Shown here piece after piece: positions 40,956-50,671 of a stretch of DNA of 64,000 bases. The notes beneath the pieces were generated by a model that ran no database searches, was not told the origin of the DNA, and saw only the letters and a program-made list of their open reading frames with translations. Source of the DNA: Chlorobium sp. N1 (GTDB lineage: Bacteria; Bacteroidota; Chlorobiia; Chlorobiales; Chlorobiaceae); assembly GCF_004332115.1 (NCBI RefSeq), contig NZ_SJPA01000003.1, positions 62,001 through 126,000 of the forward strand, given 5' to 3'. Numbering within the stretch: position 1 is the first letter of the stretch; each line of letters starts with the position of its first letter. A program made the position numbers and the translations under genes.

Positions 40956-42064
40956 AGCGGACCGAAGCATCGCCCATAACCCAACACATGAGCATGAACA
41001 GCATCAAAGCGAACCGGGTCATACTTCTTCTCATCGTCCTTTTCATCTCGGCGCTCTTTTTCGCCATGATCCGCTATTTCCTGATGGCCATTTTCCTGGC
41101 GGCCATCTTTTCGGCGCTCTCCATGCCGATGCACGCCCGCTTCCTCCAGTGGACCGGCGGGCGCAAGGGACTCTCGGCGGGACTGACGATGCTCGTGCTC
41201 TTCCTCATCGGCTTCCTGCCGCTTGCCCTCCTGCTCACCATCGTCGCCATGCAGGCGGTGCACATCAGCAGCCAGGCCGTCCCCTGGATGCAGCAGATCC
41301 TCGAGCCGGCATTCCTTGCCGACCGGTTCCGTTCCCTGCCGTACTATCCGGAGCTCGTTGCCTACCGTGAGGACATCCTGCAGCGGGTGGGGGAGATCGC
41401 CTCGAAGACCGGTTCGGTGCTCTTCAAGACGCTCTTTTCGTTCACCTACTCGGCCGTCAACGAGCTCTTCCTCTTCACCATCTTCCTCTACACGATGTTC
41501 TTCTTCCTCCGGGACGGCAAGCCGCTCCTCGAGCAGATCCTCTACTACCTGCCGCTTTCCGACAGCGACCAGCACCGCCTGCTCGACAAGTTTCTCTCGG
41601 TGACGCGTGCCACCATCAAGGGGACCATGATCGTCGGTATGGTGCAGGGCGGGCTTGCAGGACTTGCGCTGCATTTCGGGGGGATCGAGAGCGCACTTTT
41701 CTGGGGGACGCTGATGACCGTCCTCTCCATCGTTCCGGTGCTTGGCCCGCCCCTCATCTGGGTGCCGGCCGTCATCTCGCTCGCCGCTTCGGGGCGCTTC
41801 CCGCAGGCTGTCGGCGTAGCGCTCTTCTGCGCCATCGTCGTCGGACAGATCGACAACATCCTCCGTCCGATCCTCGTCGGACGCGACACGCGCCTGCACG
41901 AGCTCTTCATCTTTTTCGGCACGCTCGGCGGCATCGGTCTCTTCGGGCTGTTCGGTTTCATTATCGGCCCTATCATCGCCGCCCTCTTCATGACGGTCTG
42001 GGAGATGTACGGCGAGGCCTTCAGCGATTCGCTCCGCGACATCAAGCAGCGCAGCGCGGTCTGA
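40946..42064 (+). CDS. AI-2E family transporter (PerM-like permease)
   Basis: 372 residues with about eight hydrophobic segments. Family blocks: FTYSAVNELFLFTIFLYTMF and FFLRDGKPLLEQILYYLP, then VPVLGPPLIWVPAVISL and the C-terminal FGLFGFIIGPIIAALFMTVW. The substrate of most members is unknown; relatives include autoinducer-2 exporters and Na+/H+ antiporters. The ATG at 40946 overlaps rsmE by 10 bp; an internal ATG at 40988 (MSMNSIKANRV) is an equally plausible start. A bidirectional terminator follows. Confidence 0.85.
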   Translation: MALKRTEASPITQHMSMNSIKANRVILLLIVLFISALFFAMIRYFLMAIFLAAIFSALSMPMHARFLQWTGGRKGLSAGLTMLVLFLIGFLPLALLLTIVAMQAVHISSQAVPWMQQILEPAFLADRFRSLPYYPELVAYREDILQRVGEIASKTGSVLFKTLFSFTYSAVNELFLFTIFLYTMFFFLRDGKPLLEQILYYLPLSDSDQHRLLDKFLSVTRATIKGTMIVGMVQGGLAGLALHFGGIESALFWGTLMTVLSIVPVLGPPLIWVPAVISLAASGRFPQAVGVALFCAIVVGQIDNILRPILVGRDTRLHELFIFFGTLGGIGLFGLFGFIIGPIIAALFMTVWEMYGEAFSDSLRDIKQRSAV

Positions 42065-42136
42065 GGCGTGCCGGGGGCTTCCCCGGGGCGGGGACGGCGG
42101 CAAGGCCTTAGAGGAAAGGAACGGGTTTAAACAGAG

Positions 42137-42170
42137 GAGGCCGTCCCGGCATGGCAGGGACGGCCTCTTT
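42137..42170. terminator. Bidirectional terminator between PerM-like gene and ndk
   Basis: A perfect 11-bp stem (42137-42147 with 42157-42167), a 9-base loop, and TTT after the right arm. It lies between two convergent genes, 72 bp after the permease stop and 25 bp before the ndk stop. Confidence 0.75.
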
Positions 42171-42194
42171 ATGCGTACGGGCTTCCGGTCGGGC

Positions 42195-42617
42195 TCAGTT
42201 CGAGCGGACCACCTCTTCTGCGGCGAAGAAGAAGCCTGCCTCGACGGCGGCGTTCTCGGCGGAGTCCGAGCCGTGGATGATGTTCTCGCCCTTGCTGTCG
42301 GCATAGAGCTTGCGGACGGTGCCCTCTGCGGCTTCTGCCGGGTCGGTGGCGCCGATCAGGGTGCGGAAGTCCGCGACGGCGTTCGCCTTCTCGAGGATCA
42401 TCGGAACGCAGGGGCCGCTCGACATGAAGTCGACCAGCTCGCCGTAGAACGGACGCTCGCGGTGTACGGCGTAGAACTCGCCTGCGGTCTCCTTGGTGAG
42501 GCGGGTCTTCTTCATGGCAACGACGCGGAATCCGGCGCGTTCGATCTGGTTGATGACGGCTCCGATCAGCTGCTTCTTGACGCAGTCGGGCTTCAGGATG
42601 GTCAGGGTTCTTTCCAT
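42195..42617 (-). CDS. ndk: Nucleoside diphosphate kinase
   Basis: Balances NTP pools by phosphate transfer through an active-site His. 140 residues from [16 protein letters not shown]; the open frame upstream has no similarity. The catalytic region [20 protein letters not shown] near residue 112 contains the phosphorylated His and Ser. The middle [18 protein letters not shown] is a slight variant of the usual SGPVV. It is downstream of the peroxiredoxin gene, 91 bp apart, same strand. Confidence 0.96.
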   Translation of the reverse strand: MERTLTILKPDCVKKQLIGAVINQIERAGFRVVAMKKTRLTKETAGEFYAVHRERPFYGELVDFMSSGPCVPMILEKANAVADFRTLIGATDPAEAAEGTVRKLYADSKGENIIHGSDSAENAAVEAGFFFAAEEVVRSN

Positions 42618-42708
42618 TGCGGTTGGGTGGTTAACGGTTATGGGTGCGGAAAAACAAAACGCCTGCGAAGATACGAAAAAACTCAAGGAATCCGCCATTC
42701 GGCAGGTC

Positions 42709-43155
42709 TCAGGCTTCGTCGATCTTTTGCAGGAGCTCCTTCATCGGCTGGTAGGTGACGGGCAGGAAGTCGCTGTAGGCAAGGAGTACCGTGCCTTCTT
42801 CGTCGATGAGCACGTAGGCGCGCTGCGACATGCCGAGGAAGCCGAGGACTCCGTAGGCCTGGGCTGTCTTTTTCGCGCTGTCGCTGAGCAGCGTGAAGGG
42901 GAGTTCATGTCGTGAGGCGAAGCTTTTGTGGGACTCCGGGCTGTCGGCGCTCACACCGAGCACCTCGATGCCGCGGCGGGTGAACTCCGTGACGTTGTTG
43001 CGGTAGTCGCAGAGCTGCGCGGTGCAGACCGGGGTGTCGTCTCCGGGGTAGAAGACGAGCAGCACCTTGCGGCCCCTGAAGCTCTTGAGCGAGATCATGC
43101 GGCCTTCGCCGTCGGGGAGGGTGAAGTCGGGTGCGGGGGTTCCTGTTGCGATCAT
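42709..43155 (-). CDS. Peroxiredoxin (Bcp/PrxQ type)
   Basis: Thiol peroxidase of 148 residues. The peroxidatic Cys lies in [11 protein letters not shown] near residue 45, with a candidate resolving Cys five residues later, the PrxQ spacing. It begins [18 protein letters not shown] and has [19 protein letters not shown]. In a strict anaerobe such as Chlorobium it likely protects against accidental oxygen exposure. The ATG overlaps the upstream CorC-like gene's stop by 4 bp (ATGA), so the two are coupled. Confidence 0.92.
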   Translation of the reverse strand: MIATGTPAPDFTLPDGEGRMISLKSFRGRKVLLVFYPGDDTPVCTAQLCDYRNNVTEFTRRGIEVLGVSADSPESHKSFASRHELPFTLLSDSAKKTAQAYGVLGFLGMSQRAYVLIDEEGTVLLAYSDFLPVTYQPMKELLQKIDEA

Positions 43156-44522
43156 CTCGGTTCCTGTTCTCTGTGTTTTCTGTTGATCTTTTCGGCTGTT
43201 TCGCCATCGAACTCTACAAGAATGCGCCCGACGCGCTGTCCGTTCATTTTGATGACGCGGAAGAGCGTGCCGTGCCAGCGGAGTGCATCGGAGACGGCGG
43301 GGACCTCGCCGAGCCGCGTCATCATGAACCCGCCCATGGTGTCGTAGGGCGGCTCCTTCTCCTCGCAGAACTCCTCGGGGCTGAGCCCGAAGGCCGAGAG
43401 GAACTCGTCGACCGGGAGCAGCCCGTCGACGATCCAGGTCCGGTTGCTCCGGCGCATGATGCGTTTCTCGTCGCGTTCCACGTCGTCGGCCGGCACGTCG
43501 CCGACGATGCTTTCGAGCACGTCGGTCAGGGTGATGGTGCCCTGCACCGAGCCGTGCTCGTCGATGACGAGCGCCAGGTGCACCCGGTTCTTGCGGAAGA
43601 GCTCGAGCACGTGGAATGCCGGCACCGATTCGGGAACGAAGAGCGGCGGCTTCATGGAGGCGCGGATCGCCTCCTGCATTCCTCCACGCCCTCCGAGCTC
43701 GAAGCTCACCAGGTCGACCGAGCGGACCACGCCCTGGAGGTTGTCGAGGCTGCCCTCTCCGACCGGGAAGCGGGATCGGCCGCTCGACATGATTGCGGCC
43801 GTCAGTTCGGCGTCGCTTTTTTCCAGGTCGAGCCAGTCGGTTTCCGAGCGGGGGGTCATCATCGCGCTGGCACGCTTGTCGCTGAGGCGGAAGATGCGCG
43901 AGACCATCTCATACTCGACGGACTCGAAAATGCCTTTTTTCGCTCCCTGGCGGATGAGCAGCATCACGTCCTCGTCGCTGACCAGGGGCTTTTCGCTGCT
44001 CCTGATGCCGACGACGGCGAGGATGAGGTTGGTCGCGCCGTTGATGACGGCGACGGCCGGGGCGCTCAGGCGGCAGAGCAGGTCGATCGTCCGGGCGATC
44101 TTGAGCGCGATCTTCTCGGGGTGCTGCAGGGCGATCTTTTTCGGCGTCAGTTCTCCGACGACGAGGGTGAAGAAGGTGACCCCGACGACGACGAATCCCA
44201 TGGCGAGCTGCGAAGCATAGGGTTCGAGCCACGAAACCTCCGCGATGGAGGCCGCCAGCGGGGCGGAGAATGCCAGGCCGCTGAATGCGCCGGCAAGCGT
44301 GCTGACGAGGGTGATGCCGACCTGGACGGCGGAGAGGAAGCGACCCGGGTTTTCCATGAGGGCGAGGGCCGTCGCAGCTGACTCGTGGCCGGCTTCGCGC
44401 AGCTCATGCAGGCGGGTGGCCCTTGAGGAGATGATGGCGAATTCGGCCATGGAGAAGAACCCGTTGGCGGCGATGAGGCAGCAGAGTATGAGGGCTTCAG
44501 GGAGTGCGGAAGGCATAAGCAT
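43152..44522 (-). CDS. CNNM/CorC/HlyC family membrane protein (DUF21-CBS)
   Basis: 456 residues. Residues 1-200 form the DUF21/CNNM transmembrane domain (ANGFFSMAEFAIISSRATRL and FTLVVGELTPKKIALQHPEK). Two CBS units follow, including MMTPRSETDWLDLEKSDAEL and LVIDEHGSVQGTITLTDVLE. The C-terminal CorC_HlyC domain contains TWIVDGLLPVDEFLSAFGLS. Related proteins export Mg2+ or Co2+; the older name hemolysin is misleading. Divergent from the TPR lipoprotein and coupled to the peroxiredoxin gene. Confidence 0.92.
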   Translation of the reverse strand: MLMPSALPEALILCCLIAANGFFSMAEFAIISSRATRLHELREAGHESAATALALMENPGRFLSAVQVGITLVSTLAGAFSGLAFSAPLAASIAEVSWLEPYASQLAMGFVVVGVTFFTLVVGELTPKKIALQHPEKIALKIARTIDLLCRLSAPAVAVINGATNLILAVVGIRSSEKPLVSDEDVMLLIRQGAKKGIFESVEYEMVSRIFRLSDKRASAMMTPRSETDWLDLEKSDAELTAAIMSSGRSRFPVGEGSLDNLQGVVRSVDLVSFELGGRGGMQEAIRASMKPPLFVPESVPAFHVLELFRKNRVHLALVIDEHGSVQGTITLTDVLESIVGDVPADDVERDEKRIMRRSNRTWIVDGLLPVDEFLSAFGLSPEEFCEEKEPPYDTMGGFMMTRLGEVPAVSDALRWHGTLFRVIKMNGQRVGRILVEFDGETAEKINRKHREQEPR

Positions 44523-44602
44523 CGGTTCTTGTTCTTGTGCGCCTGCGGGCCGGCGGCTCGGGCGCTCTCCGGGTGCGGTGGATCCAGCCTTTAAAATAAC
44601 AG

Positions 44603-44663
44603 TTGACGGGGATTTATTTTATGCGTAAGATTTATGCGGATATATATAAACCGCATACGCATA
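44603..44663 (+). promoter_or_regulatory. Promoter with four symmetric half-sites upstream of the TPR lipoprotein
   Basis: TTGACG (44603-44608), a 17-base spacer, TAAGAT (44626-44631). Overlapping and downstream are TATGCG at 44620-44625 and 44633-44638 and its reverse complement CGCATA at 44652-44657 and 44658-44663. The inner pair forms a perfect 7-bp inverted repeat, TATGCGG/CCGCATA, around an AT-rich centre. The layout, around a predicted transcription start, looks like an operator. No local regulator gene is evident. Confidence 0.55.
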
Positions 44664-44691
44664 TCTGAACAGGGGCTGGAGGTCCCGTAGC

Positions 44692-46752
44692 ATGGGCATC
44701 CGTTTTCGGGCGCTGCTGCCGCTCCCGATCGTATTCATCCTTGCCTCCTGCGGCTCCGGCGACCTTGACGCCGGCCGGAGTGCCGAACTGTACCGCCAGG
44801 CGCATGAACACAGCCGGAAGGGGGAGTACCGCCAGGCGCTCGAGGCATACTCCCGCGGGCTCGAGGGAGCCGATCTTTCCGCACCGACCCCCGGGGTCGT
44901 CGGGGCGCTCGACGAGAAGCGCCGCCTGGAGGGGCTCGTCGGTTCCTACGCCGACGCGTTCGCCACGGCCGACCGCCTCCTGGCCCTGCCGGAGGGCAGC
45001 CTCGAGGACTCCCTCCGGACCGGCATTGTTCTTGACCGTTCGCGATGGCTCGGCGAGCTCGGCCGGTTCGACGAGGCGGCCGAGGAGCTCGGGGCGCTAG
45101 CGGATCCCTCCTCCGGCATGCTTCTGCTCGAGGCCTCCCTCGCGCTGCGCGCCGGACTCGACGACAGGGCCGAGTCGATCTACCGCGAGCTTGCCGAGCG
45201 GGGGAGTGACGCCCTCATGCAGATGAGGGGCTGGTCGGGGCTCATGCAGTGCCGGGCGAGCCGGCCCGGTGCGACCGATGAAGCGCTTGAGCCGATGGCG
45301 CGCCGGGTCGTTGCGCTTTCAGGCAGGGTGATGTCGATGAAGGGCCGTCCCGTCGAGCGGCTGCAGGCGCTCCGCCACGGTGCGGCCGCCCTGCAGCTGA
45401 CCCTGAAGCATCGCCGTGATGCCAGCTTCCTCCTTTTCCGGGCGCTTTCGATCGCCAACGGCGAAGGCGGGCCGTTCCTCCGGGAGGTGCTGCGGCTGGA
45501 GTCGAACGCCGCCATCGTGCGGAAGGTCGACCCGTTCAGGGAGTCCGCCTCGTACTTCGAGATGAAGAACATGCCCTACGGGCGGGCGATGGCGCTCTTC
45601 ATGCTCTCCCAGAGCGACGGTGCCGATGCCGCCGAGCGGACACATGCGCTCGAGGACGGCTTTGCCGCCGCCCGTGACGCCGCCCCTCCATGGCCGCGAC
45701 GCTGGATGCGGGAGCTGGAGGCAGGCTCGCTTCTGCGCCTCAACGGCCTCCTGCTCGAGCAATCCAGGATCTTCGAGCTCTTCGACGCCCTCCAGCAGTC
45801 CTCCATGCTCAACCTCTCCCGATCGCTCATCCGCCGGGCGGACCGTTTCCGGGCGGAGGGCGCTTCGGCCGACACGGTGGCGGCGACGGTGCGCTCGCTG
45901 CTCCAGGATATGGGCGGCTTGCGGCAGCGGAAGGCGGAAATGCTCGCCGAGGCCTCCGGTGAGGAGCGTCGGCGTGCCGCCGACCGGTCGCTCAACATGA
46001 AGCACGGCCAGCTGCTCGAGCTGCTTTCCGGCCTTCGCACCTCCTGTCCGGTCGCCTCCGAAGCCCTTTCGCTGAACCCCGTGACCCTGCGGACCGTCCA
46101 GCATGCCCTCCGAGATGACGAGGCGGTCCTCGCCCCGGTCTTTTCCGACAGTGCGGCCGCACTCCTCGTCATCGGTCGCCGCAGCGTGCAGGTTGCCCGG
46201 GCCCGCGAGCCCTTCGTAGGCCGGCACTCCGCCGCATCCCTTCCCTCCCGGCTGCACCGTGAGCTCGCCTCGGCTGTTTCGGCCGACGAAATGCATGGCG
46301 GGGAGTGGGAGTGGTTCGTTTCGAGCATGGGCAGGCCTGCCGCCGAGGCTCTGAAGAGCTATCGGCAGGTCATCATCGTTTCCGACATGATGCTGCCGCT
46401 GCATCTCGTCAAGGGAGTCGGGGACCCGTCGTCCGAGAGACGGGTTTCCTACCTGCATTCGTTCAGGGAGTTGGTGATTCTCCGCAGCAATTCCGTGCTT
46501 CCGCCGGGCTCATCGGAGATCAGTTTCTACGATGCCCCCGACCCCGACGGTCCTGCGGCGCACAAGATGTTTTCTCCCCGGGACAGGGTTTTCATCACCT
46601 GGAAGCCTTTCAGCGAAGAGGATCTCGAGGGGATGAAGCGGGAGATCGGCGAGGCCATGCAAGAGACGGTCTCGGGCTCGGTGGCACTGCAGGCGCTGCG
46701 TCGCAGCGACCCCGGGAAATGGTCGGCCGTTTCGGCATACGGTGTGCAGTAA
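44692..46752 (+). CDS. TPR-containing lipoprotein with CHAT-like C-terminus
   Basis: 686 residues. The signal ends LASC with Cys20 as lipidation site. Helical repeats from about residue 30 (LYRQAHEHSRKGEYRQALEA) resemble TPRs. The last ~190 residues follow the outline of a CHAT (caspase-like) domain: YRQVIIVSDMMLPLHLVKGV, SYLHSFRELVILRSNS, and the closing ALQALRRSDPGKWSAVSAYG. The usual catalytic His and Cys blocks are not visible, and the segment between looks shortened. If correct this is a degenerate, lipid-anchored CHAT protein. The family call is inference; lipoprotein and helical repeats are clear. Confidence 0.65.
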   Translation: MGIRFRALLPLPIVFILASCGSGDLDAGRSAELYRQAHEHSRKGEYRQALEAYSRGLEGADLSAPTPGVVGALDEKRRLEGLVGSYADAFATADRLLALPEGSLEDSLRTGIVLDRSRWLGELGRFDEAAEELGALADPSSGMLLLEASLALRAGLDDRAESIYRELAERGSDALMQMRGWSGLMQCRASRPGATDEALEPMARRVVALSGRVMSMKGRPVERLQALRHGAAALQLTLKHRRDASFLLFRALSIANGEGGPFLREVLRLESNAAIVRKVDPFRESASYFEMKNMPYGRAMALFMLSQSDGADAAERTHALEDGFAAARDAAPPWPRRWMRELEAGSLLRLNGLLLEQSRIFELFDALQQSSMLNLSRSLIRRADRFRAEGASADTVAATVRSLLQDMGGLRQRKAEMLAEASGEERRRAADRSLNMKHGQLLELLSGLRTSCPVASEALSLNPVTLRTVQHALRDDEAVLAPVFSDSAAALLVIGRRSVQVARAREPFVGRHSAASLPSRLHRELASAVSADEMHGGEWEWFVSSMGRPAAEALKSYRQVIIVSDMMLPLHLVKGVGDPSSERRVSYLHSFRELVILRSNSVLPPGSSEISFYDAPDPDGPAAHKMFSPRDRVFITWKPFSEEDLEGMKREIGEAMQETVSGSVALQALRRSDPGKWSAVSAYGVQ

Positions 46753-46941
46753 CCTCCTTCATCGTGCCGGGTTTTTCTTTTGGAATCGATCCTTTCAGGG
46801 CGGTTTCGGTTCTGATTTTTCCTGATATGGGCCGCTTTTCTGTTTTTCTTATTGCTACTTCCCTTTGTGTTTTTGTAAATTATGTGTAGTGCCTGTTCTA
46901 CGCTTTCCCCATAGTCAACGGCAACCCCCTGAACAGCGGTT

Positions 46942-47655
46942 ATGCAGGAACCCCTAACGCAGGACACCCCATCCGGCAGCTCCGTGCTGTCCCGCGTCGC
47001 TACTGAACTCAAGGCTTCCCGCATCCAGCGCGGGCTTTCGATCGACGATGCGAGCAGGATACTCCTCATCCAGAAGGCGCATCTCGAGAAGCTCGAAGCC
47101 GGAGATTTCACCTTCTTTCCCGGCGCCTACATCTTCGCCTACATCAAGGAGTATCTCCGCGAGATGGAGCTTGGCGACGAAGAGCTTCTCGACGCATGCC
47201 GCCGTGAGCTTTCGGTCTCCACCGGCCTGAAGCGCAGCCCTTCCTCCGGCGGCCGGTCTCCGGAGCTCTCCGCAGACTTCCGCCCGACAAGACTGCAGGC
47301 GGCGTTCGATTTCCTCCTCGGCAGGCCAAAAGCGGCGGCCCTCGTGGCCGGCACCCTTCTGGTTCTTCTCGTCGTAGCGCTGGCATCGGGTTTCTTCCGC
47401 TCTCCCGAACCCATGCTCGCCCCGGCTCCGGAGCCCTCGTCGGCCGTGATGCCCGACTCCGCCCTCGCGCCTGCAGCCAGGGTCGAACCCTCCGTCACGG
47501 AGCCCGCACCGGTCCCTCTCGCCCCAAAGGCGGCGCAGTCTGCCGAAGCCGTCGCCGCTCCGCTCAAGCCCTCTCTTCCGCCCGCTCCTTCGCCCGCAGC
47601 CGAGCCGTCCTCACCGCTTCCGGACGCTGAGCCCTCCTCTGGAATCGATAATTGA
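46942..47655 (+). CDS. RodZ-like helix-turn-helix membrane protein
   Basis: 237 residues. The N-terminal HTH_25 domain is clear: ELKASRIQRGLSIDDASRIL near residue 22 and KAHLEKLEAGDFTFFPGAYI. One transmembrane segment lies near residues 133-152 (AALVAGTLLVLLVVALASGF), then a Pro/Ala/Ser-rich tail. This is the RodZ layout (cytoplasmic HTH, TM, periplasmic part), but the periplasmic domain is only a low-complexity tail. A cell-shape role with MreB is inferred from the family. Confidence 0.8.
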   Translation: MQEPLTQDTPSGSSVLSRVATELKASRIQRGLSIDDASRILLIQKAHLEKLEAGDFTFFPGAYIFAYIKEYLREMELGDEELLDACRRELSVSTGLKRSPSSGGRSPELSADFRPTRLQAAFDFLLGRPKAAALVAGTLLVLLVVALASGFFRSPEPMLAPAPEPSSAVMPDSALAPAARVEPSVTEPAPVPLAPKAAQSAEAVAAPLKPSLPPAPSPAAEPSSPLPDAEPSSGIDN

Positions 47656-47899
47656 GATAAAAAAAGTCTCATTTATCGGAATTAATTGTTATCCTGAAAC
47701 ATTGATGGCTCGAAGGCCTTTTTCTTTATGGAGGGCCATTCACAATTGTCACGTACGCCGTCGCGGCTTCGAGGCCTTCCGGGCCGCGCATCTCGTCCGG
47801 GCGGGGAACGTTGCGTTGTGATTCCAGCAGTTTATTCCCTATTATCCATTTTTTCCGGATCCTGCCGCATGCCGGCGGGCCGCTACAAGCGCACTGCAG

Positions 47900-48832
47900 A
47901 TGAAGATCCATGACGACATAACCTCAGCCGTCGGCAATACGCCGCTCGTGAGGCTCAACTCCGTTACGGAGGGGTGCCGGGCCACGGTGCTCGTGAAGCT
48001 CGAGTCGTTCAACCCGATGTCGAGCGTCAAGGACCGGGTAGCCCTCGCCATGATAGAAGACGCCGAGCGGTCGGGCCGCCTCGCTGCGGGAACGACCATT
48101 ATCGAGCCGACGAGCGGCAACACCGGCATCGGTCTCGCGTTCGTCTGTGCGGCAAGGGGGTACCGGCTCATCATCGTCATGCCGGATACCATGAGTGTGG
48201 AGCGGCGCCGGCTGATGCAGATCCTCGGGGCCGAGCTGGTTCTCACGCCCGGCTCGGGCGGAATGACGGCGGCCATCGCTGAGGCCGAGCGCCTTGTCGC
48301 CGAAATCCCCTCCGGCCTGATGCTCCAGCAGTTCACCAACCCCGCCAATCCTGCCATGCACCGCCGCACCACCGGCGAAGAGATATGGCGCGACACGGAG
48401 GGTTCCGTCGACGTGTTCGTCGCCGGGGTCGGTACTGGTGGCACCATCACCGGCGTCGGCACGCTCCTCCGGGAGCGCAACCCCGATGTCCGGATCGTCG
48501 CCGTCGAGCCTTCGGAGTCCCCGGTGCTCTCGGGCGGAAGCCCGGGTCCGCATCGGATCCAGGGGATCGGGGCGGGTTTCGTGCCGTCGGTCCTCCGCCG
48601 CGAGGTGATCGATGAAATCGTCCGGGTCGACGCAGACCGGGCCGGAGCGGTGGCCAGGGAGCTTGCCCTGAAGGAGGGCATCCTTGCCGGCATCTCATCC
48701 GGCGCGGCGCTGGCCGCCGGGCTCGAGGTCGCACGCCGCCCCGGGATGGAAGGCCGCACCGTCGTCGTGCTGCTTCCCGACAGCGGGGAGCGTTATCTTT
48801 CGACCTGGCTCTTCGGGGAGCCGGAAGCCTGA
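47900..48832 (+). CDS. cysK: Cysteine synthase (O-acetylserine sulfhydrylase)
   Basis: PLP enzyme that makes cysteine from O-acetylserine and sulfide, the abundant electron donor of these bacteria. 310 residues. The PLP lysine lies in [13 protein letters not shown] near residue 42. The phosphate and substrate loops are [12 protein letters not shown] near residue 70 and [12 protein letters not shown] near residue 175. [14 protein letters not shown] closes the protein. It is 45 bp upstream of nifS, so sulfur assimilation and Fe-S sulfur transfer are adjacent. Confidence 0.94.
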   Translation: MKIHDDITSAVGNTPLVRLNSVTEGCRATVLVKLESFNPMSSVKDRVALAMIEDAERSGRLAAGTTIIEPTSGNTGIGLAFVCAARGYRLIIVMPDTMSVERRRLMQILGAELVLTPGSGGMTAAIAEAERLVAEIPSGLMLQQFTNPANPAMHRRTTGEEIWRDTEGSVDVFVAGVGTGGTITGVGTLLRERNPDVRIVAVEPSESPVLSGGSPGPHRIQGIGAGFVPSVLRREVIDEIVRVDADRAGAVARELALKEGILAGISSGAALAAGLEVARRPGMEGRTVVVLLPDSGERYLSTWLFGEPEA

Positions 48833-48877
48833 GCGAACCCTATATAGTCAGTACAACCAGAATCGAGAGCAGTTCAC

Positions 48878-50074
48878 ATGAAGGCATATTTTGACAACAA
48901 CGCCACAACCCCCCTGCACCCGGAGGTGAAGAAGGAGATGGCGGCGGCGATGGAGATGTACGGGAACCCTTCCAGCATGCACGCTTTCGGCCGCGAGGCC
49001 AAGGCGAACGTTGAGGACGCCCGCCGCCGTGTCGCCCGTTTCATCAACGCCGACGAGCAGGAGATCGTCTTCGTCGGGAGCGGTTCGGAAGCCAACAACA
49101 CCGTGCTTTCGCTTTTCGTCTGCGCCTCGGCGCAGTGCATCCCCGGTACTACCGCACGCGGCACCATCATCACCACCAAGATCGAGCATCCCTGCGTGCT
49201 GGAAACCTCGGAGTGCCTCATGCACCGCGGGGTGAAGGTGAAGTTCCTCGATGTCGACCCTTACGGCCGCATCGACCTCCAGCAGCTGAAGGAGATGCTC
49301 AACGACGATATCGGCCTCGTCTCCGTCATGATGGCCAACAACGAGATCGGCACCATGCAGGACATCGGCACCATTACGAAGATGGTCCACGAGTGCGGCG
49401 CTTTCATGCATACCGATGCCGTTCAGGCGGTCGGCAAGGTGCCGGTCGACGTGCGCGAGCTCGACGTGGACTTCCTGACCATGTCGGCGCACAAGATCTA
49501 CGGCCCGAAAGGGGTTGGCGCCCTCTACGTCAAGCACGGCACCCCCTACTGCCCCCTCATCCGGGGTGGCCACCAGGAGCGTGGCCGGCGCGCCGGTACG
49601 GAGAATACCCTCGGTATCCTCGGTCTCGGCAAGGCGGTCGAGATGCGCGCCCTTGAAATGGAGGCCGAACACGAGCGGCTGCTCGGCTTCAAGCAGGTGC
49701 TCCGGAAGGGTATCGAGGAGCGCATCCCCGATGTGCATTTCAACGGTCATCCGACCGAGTCGCTTTCCGGAACTCTCAACGTCTCCTTCCCCGGTGCGGA
49801 AGGAGAGTCCATCCTGCTCTATCTCGACCTCGAGGGCATCGCCGTCTCGACCGGTTCGGCCTGCGCCTCGGGCTCGCTCGACCCCTCGCACGTACTCCTG
49901 GCGACAGGCGTCGACGCGGAGCGGGCGCACGGTTCGATCCGCATCAGCATGGGCAGGGAGACCACCGTTGAGCATGTCGAGCACCTGCTCAACGTGCTTC
50001 CGGGAGTCATTGAAAGAATCAGAAACATGTCAACGGCATACATCAAAGGAGGAACACATGCTGCAAGCAGGTGA
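48878..50074 (+). CDS. nifS: Cysteine desulfurase, NifS type
   Basis: PLP enzyme that takes sulfur from cysteine for Fe-S assembly. 398 residues. The start MKAYFDNNATTPLHPEV is canonical. The PLP lysine lies in MSAHKIYGPKGVGALYV near residue 204, and the catalytic Cys in STGSACASGSLDPSHVL near residue 328, with the short NifS/class I type loop. It overlaps the nifU-like gene by 17 bp, so the donor and scaffold are translated together. Confidence 0.95.
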   Translation: MKAYFDNNATTPLHPEVKKEMAAAMEMYGNPSSMHAFGREAKANVEDARRRVARFINADEQEIVFVGSGSEANNTVLSLFVCASAQCIPGTTARGTIITTKIEHPCVLETSECLMHRGVKVKFLDVDPYGRIDLQQLKEMLNDDIGLVSVMMANNEIGTMQDIGTITKMVHECGAFMHTDAVQAVGKVPVDVRELDVDFLTMSAHKIYGPKGVGALYVKHGTPYCPLIRGGHQERGRRAGTENTLGILGLGKAVEMRALEMEAEHERLLGFKQVLRKGIEERIPDVHFNGHPTESLSGTLNVSFPGAEGESILLYLDLEGIAVSTGSACASGSLDPSHVLLATGVDAERAHGSIRISMGRETTVEHVEHLLNVLPGVIERIRNMSTAYIKGGTHAASR

Positions 50075-50669
50075 GTGGGCATACAGCGAGAAACTGAAAG
50101 AGCACTTCATGAACCCGAAGAACATCCTCCAGGGCGAGGACACCGATGCGTTCGACGGGGTCGGCATGGAGGGCAACCTGCAGTGCGGCGACCAGATGAT
50201 GGTGGTCATCAAGGTCGACAGGGACAAAGAGGTCATCACCGACTGCCAGTGGAAGACCTACGGCTGCGCCAGCGCCATCGCAAGCACCTCGATCCTCTCC
50301 GAGATGGTCAAGGGGATGACGCTCGAGGAGGCCTTCAACGTTTCGCCGAAGGATGTGGCCAAGGAGCTCGGCGGGTTGCCGGAGAACAAGATCCACTGCT
50401 CGGTACTCGGCGACAAGGCGCTTCGTGCCGCCATCAACAACTACTATGTCCGCAACGGCATGGAGGACAGGGTGATGGAGGAGAAGGCCAAGATCGTCTG
50501 CCAGTGCATGAACATCACCGACCATGACATCGAGGAGGCTGTGCTCGAGGGTGCGCGCACCTATTTCGAGCTGCAGGAGCGCACCAAGCTCGGCACCGTC
50601 TGCGGCCAGTGCAGGGACGAGGCCGAAGGCCTGCTTGAAAAGTACAAGCACCTCCACTTCGGGGCCTGA
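50058..50669 (+). CDS. nifU: NifU-like Fe-S scaffold, IscU plus [2Fe-2S] domains
   Basis: 203 residues from the ATG at 50058, preceded by AAAGGAGG. Residues 1-130 are the IscU-like scaffold with Cys in [22 protein letters not shown] and [15 protein letters not shown]. Residues 140-195 are the BFD-like [2Fe-2S] domain with CQCMNI and [10 protein letters not shown]. The C-terminal Nfu-type domain of classical NifU (about 280-300 residues) is absent. The start lies inside nifS (17-bp overlap), and miaB, a two-cluster enzyme, follows after 2 bp. Confidence 0.93.
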   Translation: MLQAGEWAYSEKLKEHFMNPKNILQGEDTDAFDGVGMEGNLQCGDQMMVVIKVDRDKEVITDCQWKTYGCASAIASTSILSEMVKGMTLEEAFNVSPKDVAKELGGLPENKIHCSVLGDKALRAAINNYYVRNGMEDRVMEEKAKIVCQCMNITDHDIEEAVLEGARTYFELQERTKLGTVCGQCRDEAEGLLEKYKHLHFGA

Positions 50670-50671
50670 GC

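Noticed and set aside
47726-47911. Short minus-strand frame in the gap before cysK
   Set aside because: No family, no ribosome-binding site, and it overlaps the cysK start; the 244-bp gap probably carries promoter sequence only.
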